Positions 18,807-26,942 of a stretch of 64,000 bases of DNA are shown one piece after another. The stretch is taken from assembly GCF_000826645.1 (NCBI RefSeq), contig NZ_JXJP01000008.1:248001-312000 (forward strand), read 5' to 3'. Below the pieces are notes generated by a model. It did not search any database, was not told the origin of the DNA, and worked only from the letters and a program-made list of their open reading frames with translations. This stretch comes from Psychroserpens mesophilus (GTDB lineage: Bacteria > Bacteroidota > Bacteroidia > Flavobacteriales > Flavobacteriaceae). The position numbers and the translations under genes are program-made. Position 1 is the first letter of the stretch. Each line of letters starts with the position of its first letter.

Positions 18807-21281
18807 TTATGCACGATTAAACATCCTTTTTATACGTTTCCAAATAGATTTTCTATCCTTTTCATGATAAGCATTACCATAAACACCGTAGCCATAACCG
18901 TAACCATAACCGTAACCATAACCATAACCGTAATTATGATTTGTTTTATGCTTGTAGAAGTTAAGAACAAAACTTATATTTTTCACTTCTCCTGTTCTGT
19001 ATTTAGCGTTTATAAGAGATAACATTCCCTTTTTAGTATAATCCAATCGAATCATGAATATAGTTGCATCTGCATATTGAGTAAGTTCAAGAGCATCTGT
19101 CACTAATCCTAAAGGCGGAGTATCTAATACAATCATATCGTACTCTTTTCTAAGATTGATCATTAGATCCTTCATTTTATCAGACATGAGTAACTCTGAA
19201 GGATTTGGAGGTACTGGTCCTGAAGGTATGATGTCTAAGTTCTCAATATGCGTTGAGTACTTTGCTTCTTCAAATGTATTTTCTTCAATAAGATAATTTA
19301 CAACACCTATTTCATTTTCAATATTGAAATCTCCGAAGATTTTAGGTTTACGTAAATCCAGTCCTAACAAAATAGTTTTCTTTCCCGAAAGCGCATAAAC
19401 AGTAGCGATATTAATAGAACAAAACGTCTTTCCTTCTCCACTAACAGAAGATGTAATCATTAAAGTTCTTCCATCAGTTTTTCCTTGTTTTTTGTATATA
19501 AACTGTAAACTAGATCGTATGGCTCTAAACGACTCAGACACGGCAGATTTAGGCTTTTCATATACAATCAAATTGTTTTTATAATTGTATTTCCCAATCA
19601 AACCTAAAATCGGAATTTTTGATAATTGTTCTATCTCATCCGAACCATGTATGGTATTATCTAAAAGGAAAATGATAAATATTAAAAACATTGGAACAAA
19701 GAAACCCATCATTAAAGCCATCATATAATTGAGTGACTTATTAGGACCAATTAGTCCACCACCTATATCTTTAGCCTCATCAATAACTGTGATATCAGAA
19801 ATGTTGGCTGCTTTTACAATAGCTGCTTCACTTCGTTTTGCTAAATAAATATCATAAGCTTCCTGACTAATGTCTAGTTTTCTTTGAATTTTAAGAAATT
19901 GCTGCTGGTCTTCAGGCAGGTCACCTAATTTACTTTCAAGATTAGCTATATTTCTGTTTAGATTTGATAATTGAATACCAATAGTTTTCTTAGTAGCATC
20001 AATAGTTTCTAGTAATACATTCTTTTCAGAATTAATTTTATTGTCTAAATCCTTAAACAATACAGATCCTTCTTTAGTTGTGTATTCTAAGTTTTGACGT
20101 TCAGCAGCTAATGATATAATATTAGCAACACTTTTAAGGATATTTACCTCATCAATCCCAACAGAAGTAGGTGCAGCAATATTAATATAATCGGTTTTAG
20201 TAGATAAGTAATCCTCAAGGTTATTTAAATAATTGAGTTTTAATTGCTCTCTTTCCTTGGCAAGGTCATAATCTCTTATCTGACTTGATATTTCTGATAT
20301 TTCTTCAGAAACGTTAAAGACTTTATTCTTCTTTCTAAAGTCATTCATTTCGTCAGTTACATCACGAAGTTTAATATTTACATCGGCAAGACTACTGTCT
20401 ATAAACTTGATGGTATTAGTTGCATATAAGTTTTTTCGTTCTAATTCTGAACGGCTTAAAATAGCTGAAGTTGCATTTAAATAGTCAACAATTTTATCTT
20501 TATTGTTTCCAGCTAATTGTAATCGAAGTACAGAAGATGCATCTTTTGAAAACGGACCTATAATAACCTTATTTTTATAACTATCAACAATGGCATCAAA
20601 ACTTTTAAATCGTATAAAATATTCTTTACCAGCTTGTATTGTCGACGAAGGTTCTATAAGAATTTTTCCGTTTAAGAAAGGTAAATCTATAGTTTCATTA
20701 CTAGCATAAACCTTTGTAAAACTGTTTAATGGAACTGAAACTCTTAGAGTAGATTTGTCACCATAGTGTTGAGCCCTAATGCTAGGCGCTTCAAAATTTG
20801 TAAAAACTTCAAAGGTCTCGTTATCCAGAAACCTAATACCAATTGGATACCCTAATCCTTGGGGTTTGGATTTATCTATAATGAATTCAAAAGGAGCTTT
20901 TTTATAAATATCTTCTTTACGATATTTACCTTGCTCCAAATACTCCATGTAAAACTGCAGAGAATCAACCACTTTTTCATTATGACTTCTCGTCTTTATT
21001 GCTGTAATTATCTTACCAACTTTTCCTGAAACTCCTCCCCAATTAAATGAAATACTTGTATTAGCAGTAAAAAATGGATTCTGATCATTTTCGATTGAAA
21101 TTAAAGAATCTAATTTATATATATTTTGCTTTCTAACGTTAATTAAATAAGCCGTTAGCATCGATATAGTAATCGAAAGAAGTATGAATTTCCATAAATT
21201 AAGGGCTTTGAAAAGATACCCTCTAAAATCAAAAGTTAAACGACCCGAATCGTCATTCTCAGTAAATTCTTGATTTGACAT
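18807..21281 (-). CDS. wzc: Polysaccharide co-polymerase / BY-family tyrosine kinase (Wzc type)
   Basis: An 824-residue inner-membrane protein fusing a Wzz-like periplasmic domain (membrane segments near residues 33-50 and 525-545, coiled coils between) to a cytoplasmic BY-kinase. Walker A is SVSGEGKT (612-619), Walker A' is LLGLDLRKP and Walker B is IVLDTPPLG. The C-terminal tail has eight consecutive Tyr-Gly pairs (784-799) followed by two more tyrosines, the presumed autophosphorylation cluster. It lies between wza and the initiating transferase. Such kinases usually accompany Wzx/Wzy systems, so finding it beside an ABC exporter is noteworthy. Confidence 0.93.
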   Translation of the reverse strand: MSNQEFTENDDSGRLTFDFRGYLFKALNLWKFILLSITISMLTAYLINVRKQNIYKLDSLISIENDQNPFFTANTSISFNWGGVSGKVGKIITAIKTRSHNEKVVDSLQFYMEYLEQGKYRKEDIYKKAPFEFIIDKSKPQGLGYPIGIRFLDNETFEVFTNFEAPSIRAQHYGDKSTLRVSVPLNSFTKVYASNETIDLPFLNGKILIEPSSTIQAGKEYFIRFKSFDAIVDSYKNKVIIGPFSKDASSVLRLQLAGNNKDKIVDYLNATSAILSRSELERKNLYATNTIKFIDSSLADVNIKLRDVTDEMNDFRKKNKVFNVSEEISEISSQIRDYDLAKEREQLKLNYLNNLEDYLSTKTDYINIAAPTSVGIDEVNILKSVANIISLAAERQNLEYTTKEGSVLFKDLDNKINSEKNVLLETIDATKKTIGIQLSNLNRNIANLESKLGDLPEDQQQFLKIQRKLDISQEAYDIYLAKRSEAAIVKAANISDITVIDEAKDIGGGLIGPNKSLNYMMALMMGFFVPMFLIFIIFLLDNTIHGSDEIEQLSKIPILGLIGKYNYKNNLIVYEKPKSAVSESFRAIRSSLQFIYKKQGKTDGRTLMITSSVSGEGKTFCSINIATVYALSGKKTILLGLDLRKPKIFGDFNIENEIGVVNYLIEENTFEEAKYSTHIENLDIIPSGPVPPNPSELLMSDKMKDLMINLRKEYDMIVLDTPPLGLVTDALELTQYADATIFMIRLDYTKKGMLSLINAKYRTGEVKNISFVLNFYKHKTNHNYGYGYGYGYGYGYGYGVYGNAYHEKDRKSIWKRIKRMFNRA
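18885..18932 (-). repeat. Hexanucleotide tandem repeat encoding (Tyr-Gly)8
   Basis: Eight in-frame 6-bp units, alternating variants of TACGGT and TATGGT/TATGGC on the coding strand, encode the tyrosine tail of the Wzc kinase. Because each unit is six bases, slippage would add or remove one Tyr-Gly pair without breaking the frame. Confidence 0.9.
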
Positions 21282-21282
21282 G

Positions 21283-22083
21283 TTAATTTGAAACTCTATC
21301 TATTAATAATAATGTTGTAGTAACTAATGAAATAACTGAAACAATAACTGTCAGTGTTTCCTTTCCAGTTGTTCCTGTACCCCATGTTTTTTGTTTTATA
21401 GGCTTAACATAAATAAGGTCATTTGGCTGAATATAATAATATGGTGACTTCATAACATTAACATCGGTCAAGTCTAGTGTATGTATTTCTTGTCCTTGAG
21501 GATACTGCCTTATTATTTGAACTTCTTTTTTATTTCCAGTTACTGGTATTTCGCCTGCATTTGCAATAGCTTCAAAAACATTTACTCGATCTTGAAATAT
21601 AATTTTGCTTCCAGGTGATCCTACTTCTCCATTAGCAGTATATCGTAAACCTGCTAACTTTACTGTGACAAAAATATTTGCTGTTTCTTTAAACTGTTCT
21701 TCTAAAAGTTGTTCCTCAATTCGTTTTTCAATTTCTTCACAAGTATAACCAAGCACATTAATCTTGCCTAATGTAGGTATTCGGATATTCCCATGCACAT
21801 CAACAGTAAAGCCATCAAAATACGCTCGTTCAGAACTACCTGCATTTAAATTTTCTTCTCCTGCCGGATTTAAGATAGATACAGTTTCCTGATCCAGAGC
21901 TTTTACTCTAATGTTCAAAATATCGTTTATTTGAACTCTATATGGTTTTTGCTGCTCTACCATGATTTGTGTTGAGTCAGATGGTGTATCTTTTTCTTGA
22001 AGATAAACAATATCCTTGTGAGGGATGCATGAAGTTGACAAGACGCAAAGTAACAATCCTGTAAGCAATAATAGTCTATTCAT
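21283..22083 (-). CDS. wza: Polysaccharide export outer-membrane lipoprotein (Wza type)
   Basis: I start the gene at the ATG at 22083, giving 266 residues. The upstream extension would lie in the promoter and adds no sensible signal. The product opens with a lipoprotein signal (MNRLLLLTGLLLC...STSC, Cys19). A Poly_export domain follows (YRVQINDILNIRV, with FDGFTVDVHGNIRIPTLG) and then an SLBB-like domain (YTANGEVGSPGSKI). A hydrophobic C-terminal helix (TVIVSVISLVTTTLLLI) corresponds to the Wza outer-membrane helix. It is the first gene of the long capsule operon, with a promoter 23 bases upstream. Confidence 0.92.
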   Translation of the reverse strand: MNRLLLLTGLLLCVLSTSCIPHKDIVYLQEKDTPSDSTQIMVEQQKPYRVQINDILNIRVKALDQETVSILNPAGEENLNAGSSERAYFDGFTVDVHGNIRIPTLGKINVLGYTCEEIEKRIEEQLLEEQFKETANIFVTVKLAGLRYTANGEVGSPGSKIIFQDRVNVFEAIANAGEIPVTGNKKEVQIIRQYPQGQEIHTLDLTDVNVMKSPYYYIQPNDLIYVKPIKQKTWGTGTTGKETLTVIVSVISLVTTTLLLIDRVSN

Positions 22084-22105
22084 TATAATGTTGCTTGTTG
22101 CGTCA

Positions 22106-22135
22106 CAAATATAACTTATCACTATTAATATCAAA
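22106..22135 (-). promoter_or_regulatory. Bacteroidota-type promoter of the capsule operon
   Basis: On the minus strand TTTTG is followed after 18 bases by TATATTTG, a perfect TAnnTTTG -7 box. Transcription would start near 22099, about 16 bases before the wza ATG. No other promoter as good was seen in the 22 kb of same-direction genes that follow. Confidence 0.75.
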
Positions 22136-22146
22136 ACTATTCGTAG

Positions 22147-22154
22147 TATTTTTG
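22147..22154 (+). promoter_or_regulatory. Probable -7 box of the ABC-F gene
   Basis: TATTTTTG is a perfect TAnnTTTG element. The -33 element is not clear. The start would be near 22160, giving a short leader before the TTG start at 22187. It is divergent from the capsule promoter, about 11 bases from its -33 element. Confidence 0.55.
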
Positions 22155-22186
22155 AGTAATATCGCTTTCTTTGTAAAAAAATTGTT

Positions 22187-24055
22187 TTGAATTATATAAC
22201 TGTAGAAAATATCTCAAAATCTTATGGCGAGTTAGAACTTTTTTCTAACCTCTCTTTTAGTATCCATAAGGATGATAAAATAGCATTCGTTGCCAAAAAC
22301 GGAAGTGGAAAAACATCTATATTGAATATTCTATCTGGTGATGATACTCCAGATTCTGGCCAAGTAGTCATGAGAAACGGTTTACGAATTTCATTCCTAT
22401 CACAATCACCACAGTTTGATAACAAGTTAACCATTAACGATACTATTTTCAATTCAGATTCACCACAATTGGAAATCATTAAAAGTTATGAAAAAGCATT
22501 ATTACATCCTGAAGACACCGAAGCTTACCAAAAAGCATTCGAACAAATGGATTTGCATAATACCTGGGAGTTTGAACTTCAGTTTAAACAAATACTCTCA
22601 CAACTAAAGCTAGATAATCTCGACCAGAAAATCAATACCATGTCTGGCGGACAAATAAAACGTCTCGCTTTAGCACAAGCTTTAATTAGCAATCCAGATG
22701 TACTTGTTTTAGACGAACCTACAAACCATCTTGATTTAGAAATGATTGAGTGGCTTGAACAATACTTTGCTAAATCGCAGTTCACTTTATTTATGGTCAC
22801 TCACGATCGTTATTTTTTAGAACGTGTTTGCAATGAAATTATTGAACTTGACCACGGAAAACTTTACACCTATAAAGGAAACTATTCTTACTATCTAGAA
22901 AATAAAGAAGCACGAATTCAACTAGAGCAAGTCGAAACTGGTAAAGCCAAACAGTTGTTCAAAAAAGAACTCGAATGGATGCGTCGCCAGCCTAAAGCAC
23001 GAACCACCAAGTCTAAATCCAGAATTGATGACTTTTCCGATATAAAAAAACGTGCACACCAACGCAGAAAAGATCACAAAGTCGAACTTGAAATTAATAT
23101 GGAACGTTTGGGAAGTAAGATTGTGGAGTTTCATAAGGTTTCAAAATCATTCAAAGACAAGGTTATTCTTGACGGATTTGAATACGTGTTTAAAAAAGGG
23201 GAACGCATTGGAATCATCGGCAAAAATGGAACGGGAAAATCGACATTCCTCAATATGTTAACGCAAACGTCTCCACCTGATTCTGGAAAAATTATTATTG
23301 GAGACACTGTGAAATTTGGCTATTATACACAAGGTGGAATTGACGTTAAGCCAGATCAAAAAGTCATTGATGTTATCAAAGCTTATGGCGAATATATTCC
23401 TCTAGCAAAAGGCAGGCAAATTAGCGCAAAACAATTATTGGAGCGTTTTCTTTTTGATGGTAAAAAGCAGCATGACTTTGTTGAAAAATTAAGTGGTGGT
23501 GAACAAAAACGCTTGTATTTATGTACTGTTTTGATTCAGAATCCCAATTTTTTAATTCTTGATGAACCTACCAATGATTTGGATATTGTAACACTAAACA
23601 TTCTCGAAGATTTCTTACTGGATTTTCCAGGTTGCTTGTTGGTGGTGTCGCACGACAGATACTTTATGGATAAAATCGTAGATCATCTGTTTGTATTTAA
23701 AGGCGATGGTGAAGTTCAGGATTTTCCGGGGAACTATTCAGATTATCGTGAGTACGAATCATCTCAACCATCAGTCACAAAAACTGATATTAAATCTGAA
23801 CTTGTTTCAGAAGAAAAAGATGACCAGAATAAAGCTCAAAAATTATCCTACAATGAACAAAAAGAATATAAAAATTTAGAAAGTAAAATTCGTTCTCTGG
23901 AACTTGATAAAAAAGCTTTAGAGGAAAAATTTAATGTTGTTTCTCTGTCACAGGAAAAAATCAATGAGTTATCACAACAACTGCAACATATCATAGATGA
24001 TATTGAAGAGAAAGAGATGCGTTGGTTTGAGTTATCTGAAAAATTTGAATCCTAA
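22187..24055 (+). CDS. ABC-F family ATPase (Uup-like)
   Basis: A soluble twin-ABC protein of 622 residues without membrane segments. Walker A motifs are AKNGSGKTS (36-44) and GKNGTGKST, and the signatures are MSGGQIKRLALAQAL and LSGGEQKRLYL. DEPTNHLD and DEPTNDLD close each site. The final 80 residues are a charged coiled coil, the C-terminal domain of Uup-type proteins. ABC-F proteins act on ribosomes or DNA structures. The gene opens with TTG at 22187, because no ATG exists near the start of the domain. It is monocistronic or leads into the methyltransferase gene three bases downstream. Confidence 0.9.
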   Translation: MNYITVENISKSYGELELFSNLSFSIHKDDKIAFVAKNGSGKTSILNILSGDDTPDSGQVVMRNGLRISFLSQSPQFDNKLTINDTIFNSDSPQLEIIKSYEKALLHPEDTEAYQKAFEQMDLHNTWEFELQFKQILSQLKLDNLDQKINTMSGGQIKRLALAQALISNPDVLVLDEPTNHLDLEMIEWLEQYFAKSQFTLFMVTHDRYFLERVCNEIIELDHGKLYTYKGNYSYYLENKEARIQLEQVETGKAKQLFKKELEWMRRQPKARTTKSKSRIDDFSDIKKRAHQRRKDHKVELEINMERLGSKIVEFHKVSKSFKDKVILDGFEYVFKKGERIGIIGKNGTGKSTFLNMLTQTSPPDSGKIIIGDTVKFGYYTQGGIDVKPDQKVIDVIKAYGEYIPLAKGRQISAKQLLERFLFDGKKQHDFVEKLSGGEQKRLYLCTVLIQNPNFLILDEPTNDLDIVTLNILEDFLLDFPGCLLVVSHDRYFMDKIVDHLFVFKGDGEVQDFPGNYSDYREYESSQPSVTKTDIKSELVSEEKDDQNKAQKLSYNEQKEYKNLESKIRSLELDKKALEEKFNVVSLSQEKINELSQQLQHIIDDIEEKEMRWFELSEKFES

Positions 24056-24058
24056 TTC

Positions 24059-24829
24059 ATGTTTCAAATTATTGAATTTATAAAATTTTTATTCAAATCC
24101 ACCAATCAGCATGGCGTACACTCGCCTTTTGTGTATGACTTGGTGACCAAATGCTTTTATGACAAAACATATTATTCGTATTATTCAACGCTATCAGCAT
24201 ACAGAAAGTCTCTACAAAAAAACAAAAAACAGATCGAAATTACTGATTTTGGAGCCGGCTCAAGGGTTTTTAAATCGAACTTAAGAACCATTAGTGCAAT
24301 AGCTAAAAACTCAGGTTCAAGCTTTAAAAGAACAAAATTACTGTTCAGAATTGTTCAGTATTTCCAACCTCAACATATACTAGAATTAGGTTCATCACTA
24401 GGAATTGCAACTCAGGCTTTAGCTTCAGGTTATTCTGAAAGCAAAGTGACATCAATTGAAGGATGTCCAACTATTTCAAACGTTACAACACAACAACTTC
24501 GTAAGTTTGATGTTAAAAATGTTGCGCTTAAAACTGGAGCGTTTGACAAGGTAATTCCTTCCTTAGAACAGGATACGTATGACTTGGTTTTCTTTGATGG
24601 TAATCATAACAAAAAAGCAACATTAAGCTATTTCAATTCTCTAATTGGCAAAGCGCATAACGACTCTGTTTTTATCTTTGACGATATTCACTGGTCTAAA
24701 GACATGACTGAAGCTTGGGAAATTATAAAAACGCACCCGAAAGTGACTATTACTATGGATACGTTTTTTTGGGGACTTATTTTTTTCAGAAAAGAACAAG
24801 CCAAAGAAAATTTCACCATCAGATTGTAA
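24059..24829 (+). CDS. Class I SAM-dependent (O-)methyltransferase
   Basis: A 256-residue protein with a helical N-terminus including NQHGVHSPFVYDLVT, a signature seen in a flavobacterial methyltransferase family. The Rossmann motif I is ILELGSSLGIATQALA and the following acidic strand is VTSIEGCP. YDLVFFDGNHNK then matches the metal/substrate region of O-methyltransferases of the COMT/Methyltransf_24 type. It follows the ABC-F gene by three bases, so it is probably co-transcribed. The substrate is unknown. Confidence 0.78.
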   Translation: MFQIIEFIKFLFKSTNQHGVHSPFVYDLVTKCFYDKTYYSYYSTLSAYRKSLQKNKKQIEITDFGAGSRVFKSNLRTISAIAKNSGSSFKRTKLLFRIVQYFQPQHILELGSSLGIATQALASGYSESKVTSIEGCPTISNVTTQQLRKFDVKNVALKTGAFDKVIPSLEQDTYDLVFFDGNHNKKATLSYFNSLIGKAHNDSVFIFDDIHWSKDMTEAWEIIKTHPKVTITMDTFFWGLIFFRKEQAKENFTIRL

Positions 24830-24843
24830 CATGCGTTAATGTA

Positions 24844-24874
24844 TTGCGTCATATGAAGTGAAATCTGTATCTTG
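24844..24874 (+). promoter_or_regulatory. Candidate promoter of the LolD/MacB-type ATPase gene
   Basis: TTG at 24844-24846 is followed after 21 bases by TATCTTG (24868-24874), one base short of the full TAnnTTTG box. This puts the start about 25 bases before the ATG at 24903. Confidence 0.4.
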
Positions 24875-24902
24875 CAGAAGCATCAATTAAAAAGAATCTA
24901 TA

Positions 24903-25613
24903 ATGAGTAACGTCATTGAAATTAGAAATATCATTCGTGATTTTCAACTTGGTCAAGAAACTGTTCATGTTTTAAAAGGCATCGATTTAGATATTGAGCT
25001 TGGTGATTACGTTGCTATTATGGGACCTTCAGGTTCTGGCAAGTCGACACTGATGAATTTATTAGGATGTTTAGACACTCCAACTGCTGGCTCTTATATT
25101 CTTAACGGAAATGATGTGAGTAAAATGAGTGATGATGAATTGGCTGAAATTAGGAACACCGAAATTGGTTTCGTTTTTCAAACCTTCAATTTATTACCAA
25201 GAACAACAGCTCTCGATAATGTCGCTTTACCAATGGTTTATGCAGGAGCTTCTAAATCTGAACGCACTAAACGTGCTCAGGAAGTTTTAACAGATGTAGG
25301 TCTTTCAGATCGAATGGATCACAAACCAAATCAGCTTTCAGGCGGACAACGACAGCGTGTCGCTGTAGGTCGAGCTTTAGTCAATAAGCCCTCCATTATT
25401 CTAGCCGATGAGCCTACAGGGAATTTAGACTCTAAAACTGGTCATGAAATAATGACACTTTTTGATGAAATACACAAAGCCGGAAATACAGTAATTATGG
25501 TCACTCATGAAGAAGATATTGCTGCTCATGCGCGACGTGTCATTCGTTTACGCGATGGTGTCATAGAAAGTGACACTATTAATGGGAATAAAGACTTAAA
25601 TAATTCCAAATAA
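24903..25613 (+). CDS. ABC transporter ATP-binding protein (LolD/MacB family)
   Basis: A 236-residue ATPase. Walker [10 protein letters not shown] is near residue 41, followed by the Q-loop region [10 protein letters not shown], the signature [15 protein letters not shown], and [13 protein letters not shown] after Walker B. The sequence is that of the MacB/LolD/FtsE-like class, which drives lipoprotein release or efflux through periplasm-linked permeases. No permease gene is adjacent, so it must pair with one encoded elsewhere, a common arrangement in flavobacteria. It is followed by the cobalamin adenosyltransferase gene. Confidence 0.88.
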   Translation: MSNVIEIRNIIRDFQLGQETVHVLKGIDLDIELGDYVAIMGPSGSGKSTLMNLLGCLDTPTAGSYILNGNDVSKMSDDELAEIRNTEIGFVFQTFNLLPRTTALDNVALPMVYAGASKSERTKRAQEVLTDVGLSDRMDHKPNQLSGGQRQRVAVGRALVNKPSIILADEPTGNLDSKTGHEIMTLFDEIHKAGNTVIMVTHEEDIAAHARRVIRLRDGVIESDTINGNKDLNNSK

Positions 25614-25616
25614 TCG

Positions 25617-25647
25617 TTTGTCATTTCTCTTATTACAAGTTACCTTG
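25617..25647 (+). promoter_or_regulatory. Promoter of the adenosyltransferase gene, possibly leaderless
   Basis: TTTG (25617-25620) is spaced 20 bases from TACCTTG (25641-25647). The box ends only five bases before the ATG at 25653, so transcription may begin at or next to the start codon. Confidence 0.5.
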
Positions 25648-25652
25648 CATTT

Positions 25653-26228
25653 ATGAAAATTTACACTAAAACAGGAGATAAAGGAACGACTGCCTTATTT
25701 GGTGGAACACGTGTTCCAAAACATCATATTAGAATTGATAGCTACGGAACCGTTGATGAACTCAACTCACATTTAGGGTTAATTAGAGATCAAAATATCA
25801 ATCAACACTATAAAAATGTCTTGATGGATATTCAAGATAAACTATTTACCGTTGGTGCGATTTTAGCAACAGATCCTGAAAAAGCTATTCTTAAAAGTGG
25901 CAAAGAACGTTTAAATATTCCTAAGATTTCGGAGTCTCATATCGCTAAACTTGAAGAAGAAATGGATCGTATGAATGAAGCTTTACCACCTATGACACAC
26001 TTCGTCTTACCTGGTGGTCATCAAACTGTGTCATTCTGTCACATTGCGCGTTGTGTTTGTCGTAGAGCTGAACGTTTAGCTAGTGCACTAAACGACATAG
26101 AACCTTTTCAACCTGAAAGCTTGATGTATTTAAACCGTCTTTCTGACTATCTATTTGTATTGGCACGAAAGTTGTCTTATGACTTACAAGCCGAAGAAGT
26201 AAAATGGATTCCTCAAAAAGAATCCTAG
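25653..26228 (+). CDS. Cob(I)alamin adenosyltransferase, PduO type
   Basis: The 191-residue enzyme attaches the adenosyl group of ATP to cob(I)alamin. The PduO signature KIYTKTGDKGTTALFGG occupies the first 20 residues and binds ATP. DSYGTVDELNSHLG and the late CRRAERLAS plus YLNRLSDYLFVLAR complete the trimer-interface motifs. The length is usual. A cobalamin link exists elsewhere in the window through the MeaB-type GTPase at 38255, although no mutase gene is seen. The enzyme would supply adenosylcobalamin for methylmalonyl-CoA mutase. Confidence 0.92.
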   Translation: MKIYTKTGDKGTTALFGGTRVPKHHIRIDSYGTVDELNSHLGLIRDQNINQHYKNVLMDIQDKLFTVGAILATDPEKAILKSGKERLNIPKISESHIAKLEEEMDRMNEALPPMTHFVLPGGHQTVSFCHIARCVCRRAERLASALNDIEPFQPESLMYLNRLSDYLFVLARKLSYDLQAEEVKWIPQKES

Positions 26229-26541
26229 TGTTATGTCACATTAAAATAACGCATTAGGCAATCGTGTAATTTGTGATAGGTTTAGGCAAAAAATAATGGC
26301 ATAGTTTAGCTATAAAATTATTTTTTAACGAAGAGATACCACAAAGGACATTTTGGATAATGTAAATGTTTTGATTTGACTTAACACTTAAGTAACACTT
26401 TGCAGAATAAATTATCAGTTCTATTAGGCTTAAACGATTGAAAACATAAGTTCTTTAAAATTTTTATTTAATTAATTCACTTTTTTCTTGACTTTATGAA
26501 CTATAATTTTATTTTTGCAAAAAAATAAATACCACTAAGAA
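26229..26541 (+). other. Intergenic region before the DUF2795 gene
   Basis: The 313 bases have no credible coding frame. They hold a weak hairpin (ATAG, five bases, CTAT near 26299-26312) followed by an AT run, which could end the upstream transcript. They also hold a direct repeat TAACACTT (26382-26389 and 26393-26400) and the promoter at 26488-26517. Confidence 0.5.
26488..26517 (+). promoter_or_regulatory. Promoter of the DUF2795 gene
   Basis: TTG at 26488-26490, a 19-base spacer and a perfect TATTTTTG box (26510-26517) match the Bacteroidota consensus. The ATG follows at 26542. Confidence 0.72.
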
Positions 26542-26763
26542 ATGTATTGGACATTAGAACTAGCATCTTATTTAAGCGATGCGCCTTGGCCAGCGACAAA
26601 AGACGAATTAATTGACTACGCTATTAGAACAGGAGCTCCTTTGGAAGTTGTTGAAAATCTACAAGCGATAGAAGATGAAGGCGACTCTTACGATTCCATC
26701 GAAGAAATCTGGTCAGATTATCCAACTGACGAAGATTATCTTTGGAATGAAGACGAATATTAA
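26542..26763 (+). CDS. DUF2795 family small protein
   Basis: A 73-residue, strongly acidic protein. MYWTLELASYLSDAPWPATK followed by DYAIRTGAPLEVVENLQ is the DUF2795 pattern, a small helical domain of unknown function. The C-terminal half is rich in Asp, Glu, Tyr and Trp. It has its own good promoter and a strong terminator at 26807-26833, so it is expressed as a separate short transcript just upstream of secA. The abundance of acidic residues suggests an interaction partner or regulator, but no function is established. Confidence 0.85.
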   Translation: MYWTLELASYLSDAPWPATKDELIDYAIRTGAPLEVVENLQAIEDEGDSYDSIEEIWSDYPTDEDYLWNEDEY

Positions 26764-26806
26764 AGCAATTTAAATTTCAAATTGCGTTTAACGTAAAATA
26801 AAAGTT

Positions 26807-26833
26807 AAAAAGTCTCATTAAGAGACTTTTTTT
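26807..26833 (+). terminator. Rho-independent terminator of the DUF2795 gene
   Basis: A ten-base-pair stem (AAAAAGTCTC / GAGACTTTTT) with a five-base loop is followed by a T run. It separates the small gene from secA. Confidence 0.85.
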
Positions 26834-26868
26834 GTGCCGTAATCTTTCAGAATAAATAACACAAATCA

Positions 26869-26876
26869 TATCTTTG
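26869..26876 (+). promoter_or_regulatory. -7 box of the secA promoter
   Basis: TATCTTTG is a perfect TAnnTTTG element. The -33 region is weak. The predicted start near 26883 leaves a leader of about 60 bases that contains the hairpin at 26900-26919. Confidence 0.55.
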
Positions 26877-26899
26877 AGGTTCATAAACTTAAGAAGATA

Positions 26900-26919
26900 A
26901 AACGTTGTATGCAACGTTT
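26900..26919 (+). promoter_or_regulatory. Perfect inverted repeat in the secA leader
   Basis: AAACGTTG and CAACGTTT form an eight-base-pair stem with the loop TATG, ending 23 bases before the secA ATG. No T run follows, so it is not a terminator. It may influence translation or mRNA stability. Confidence 0.6.
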
Positions 26920-26942
26920 CTAAATAACATAAATAAACACCA

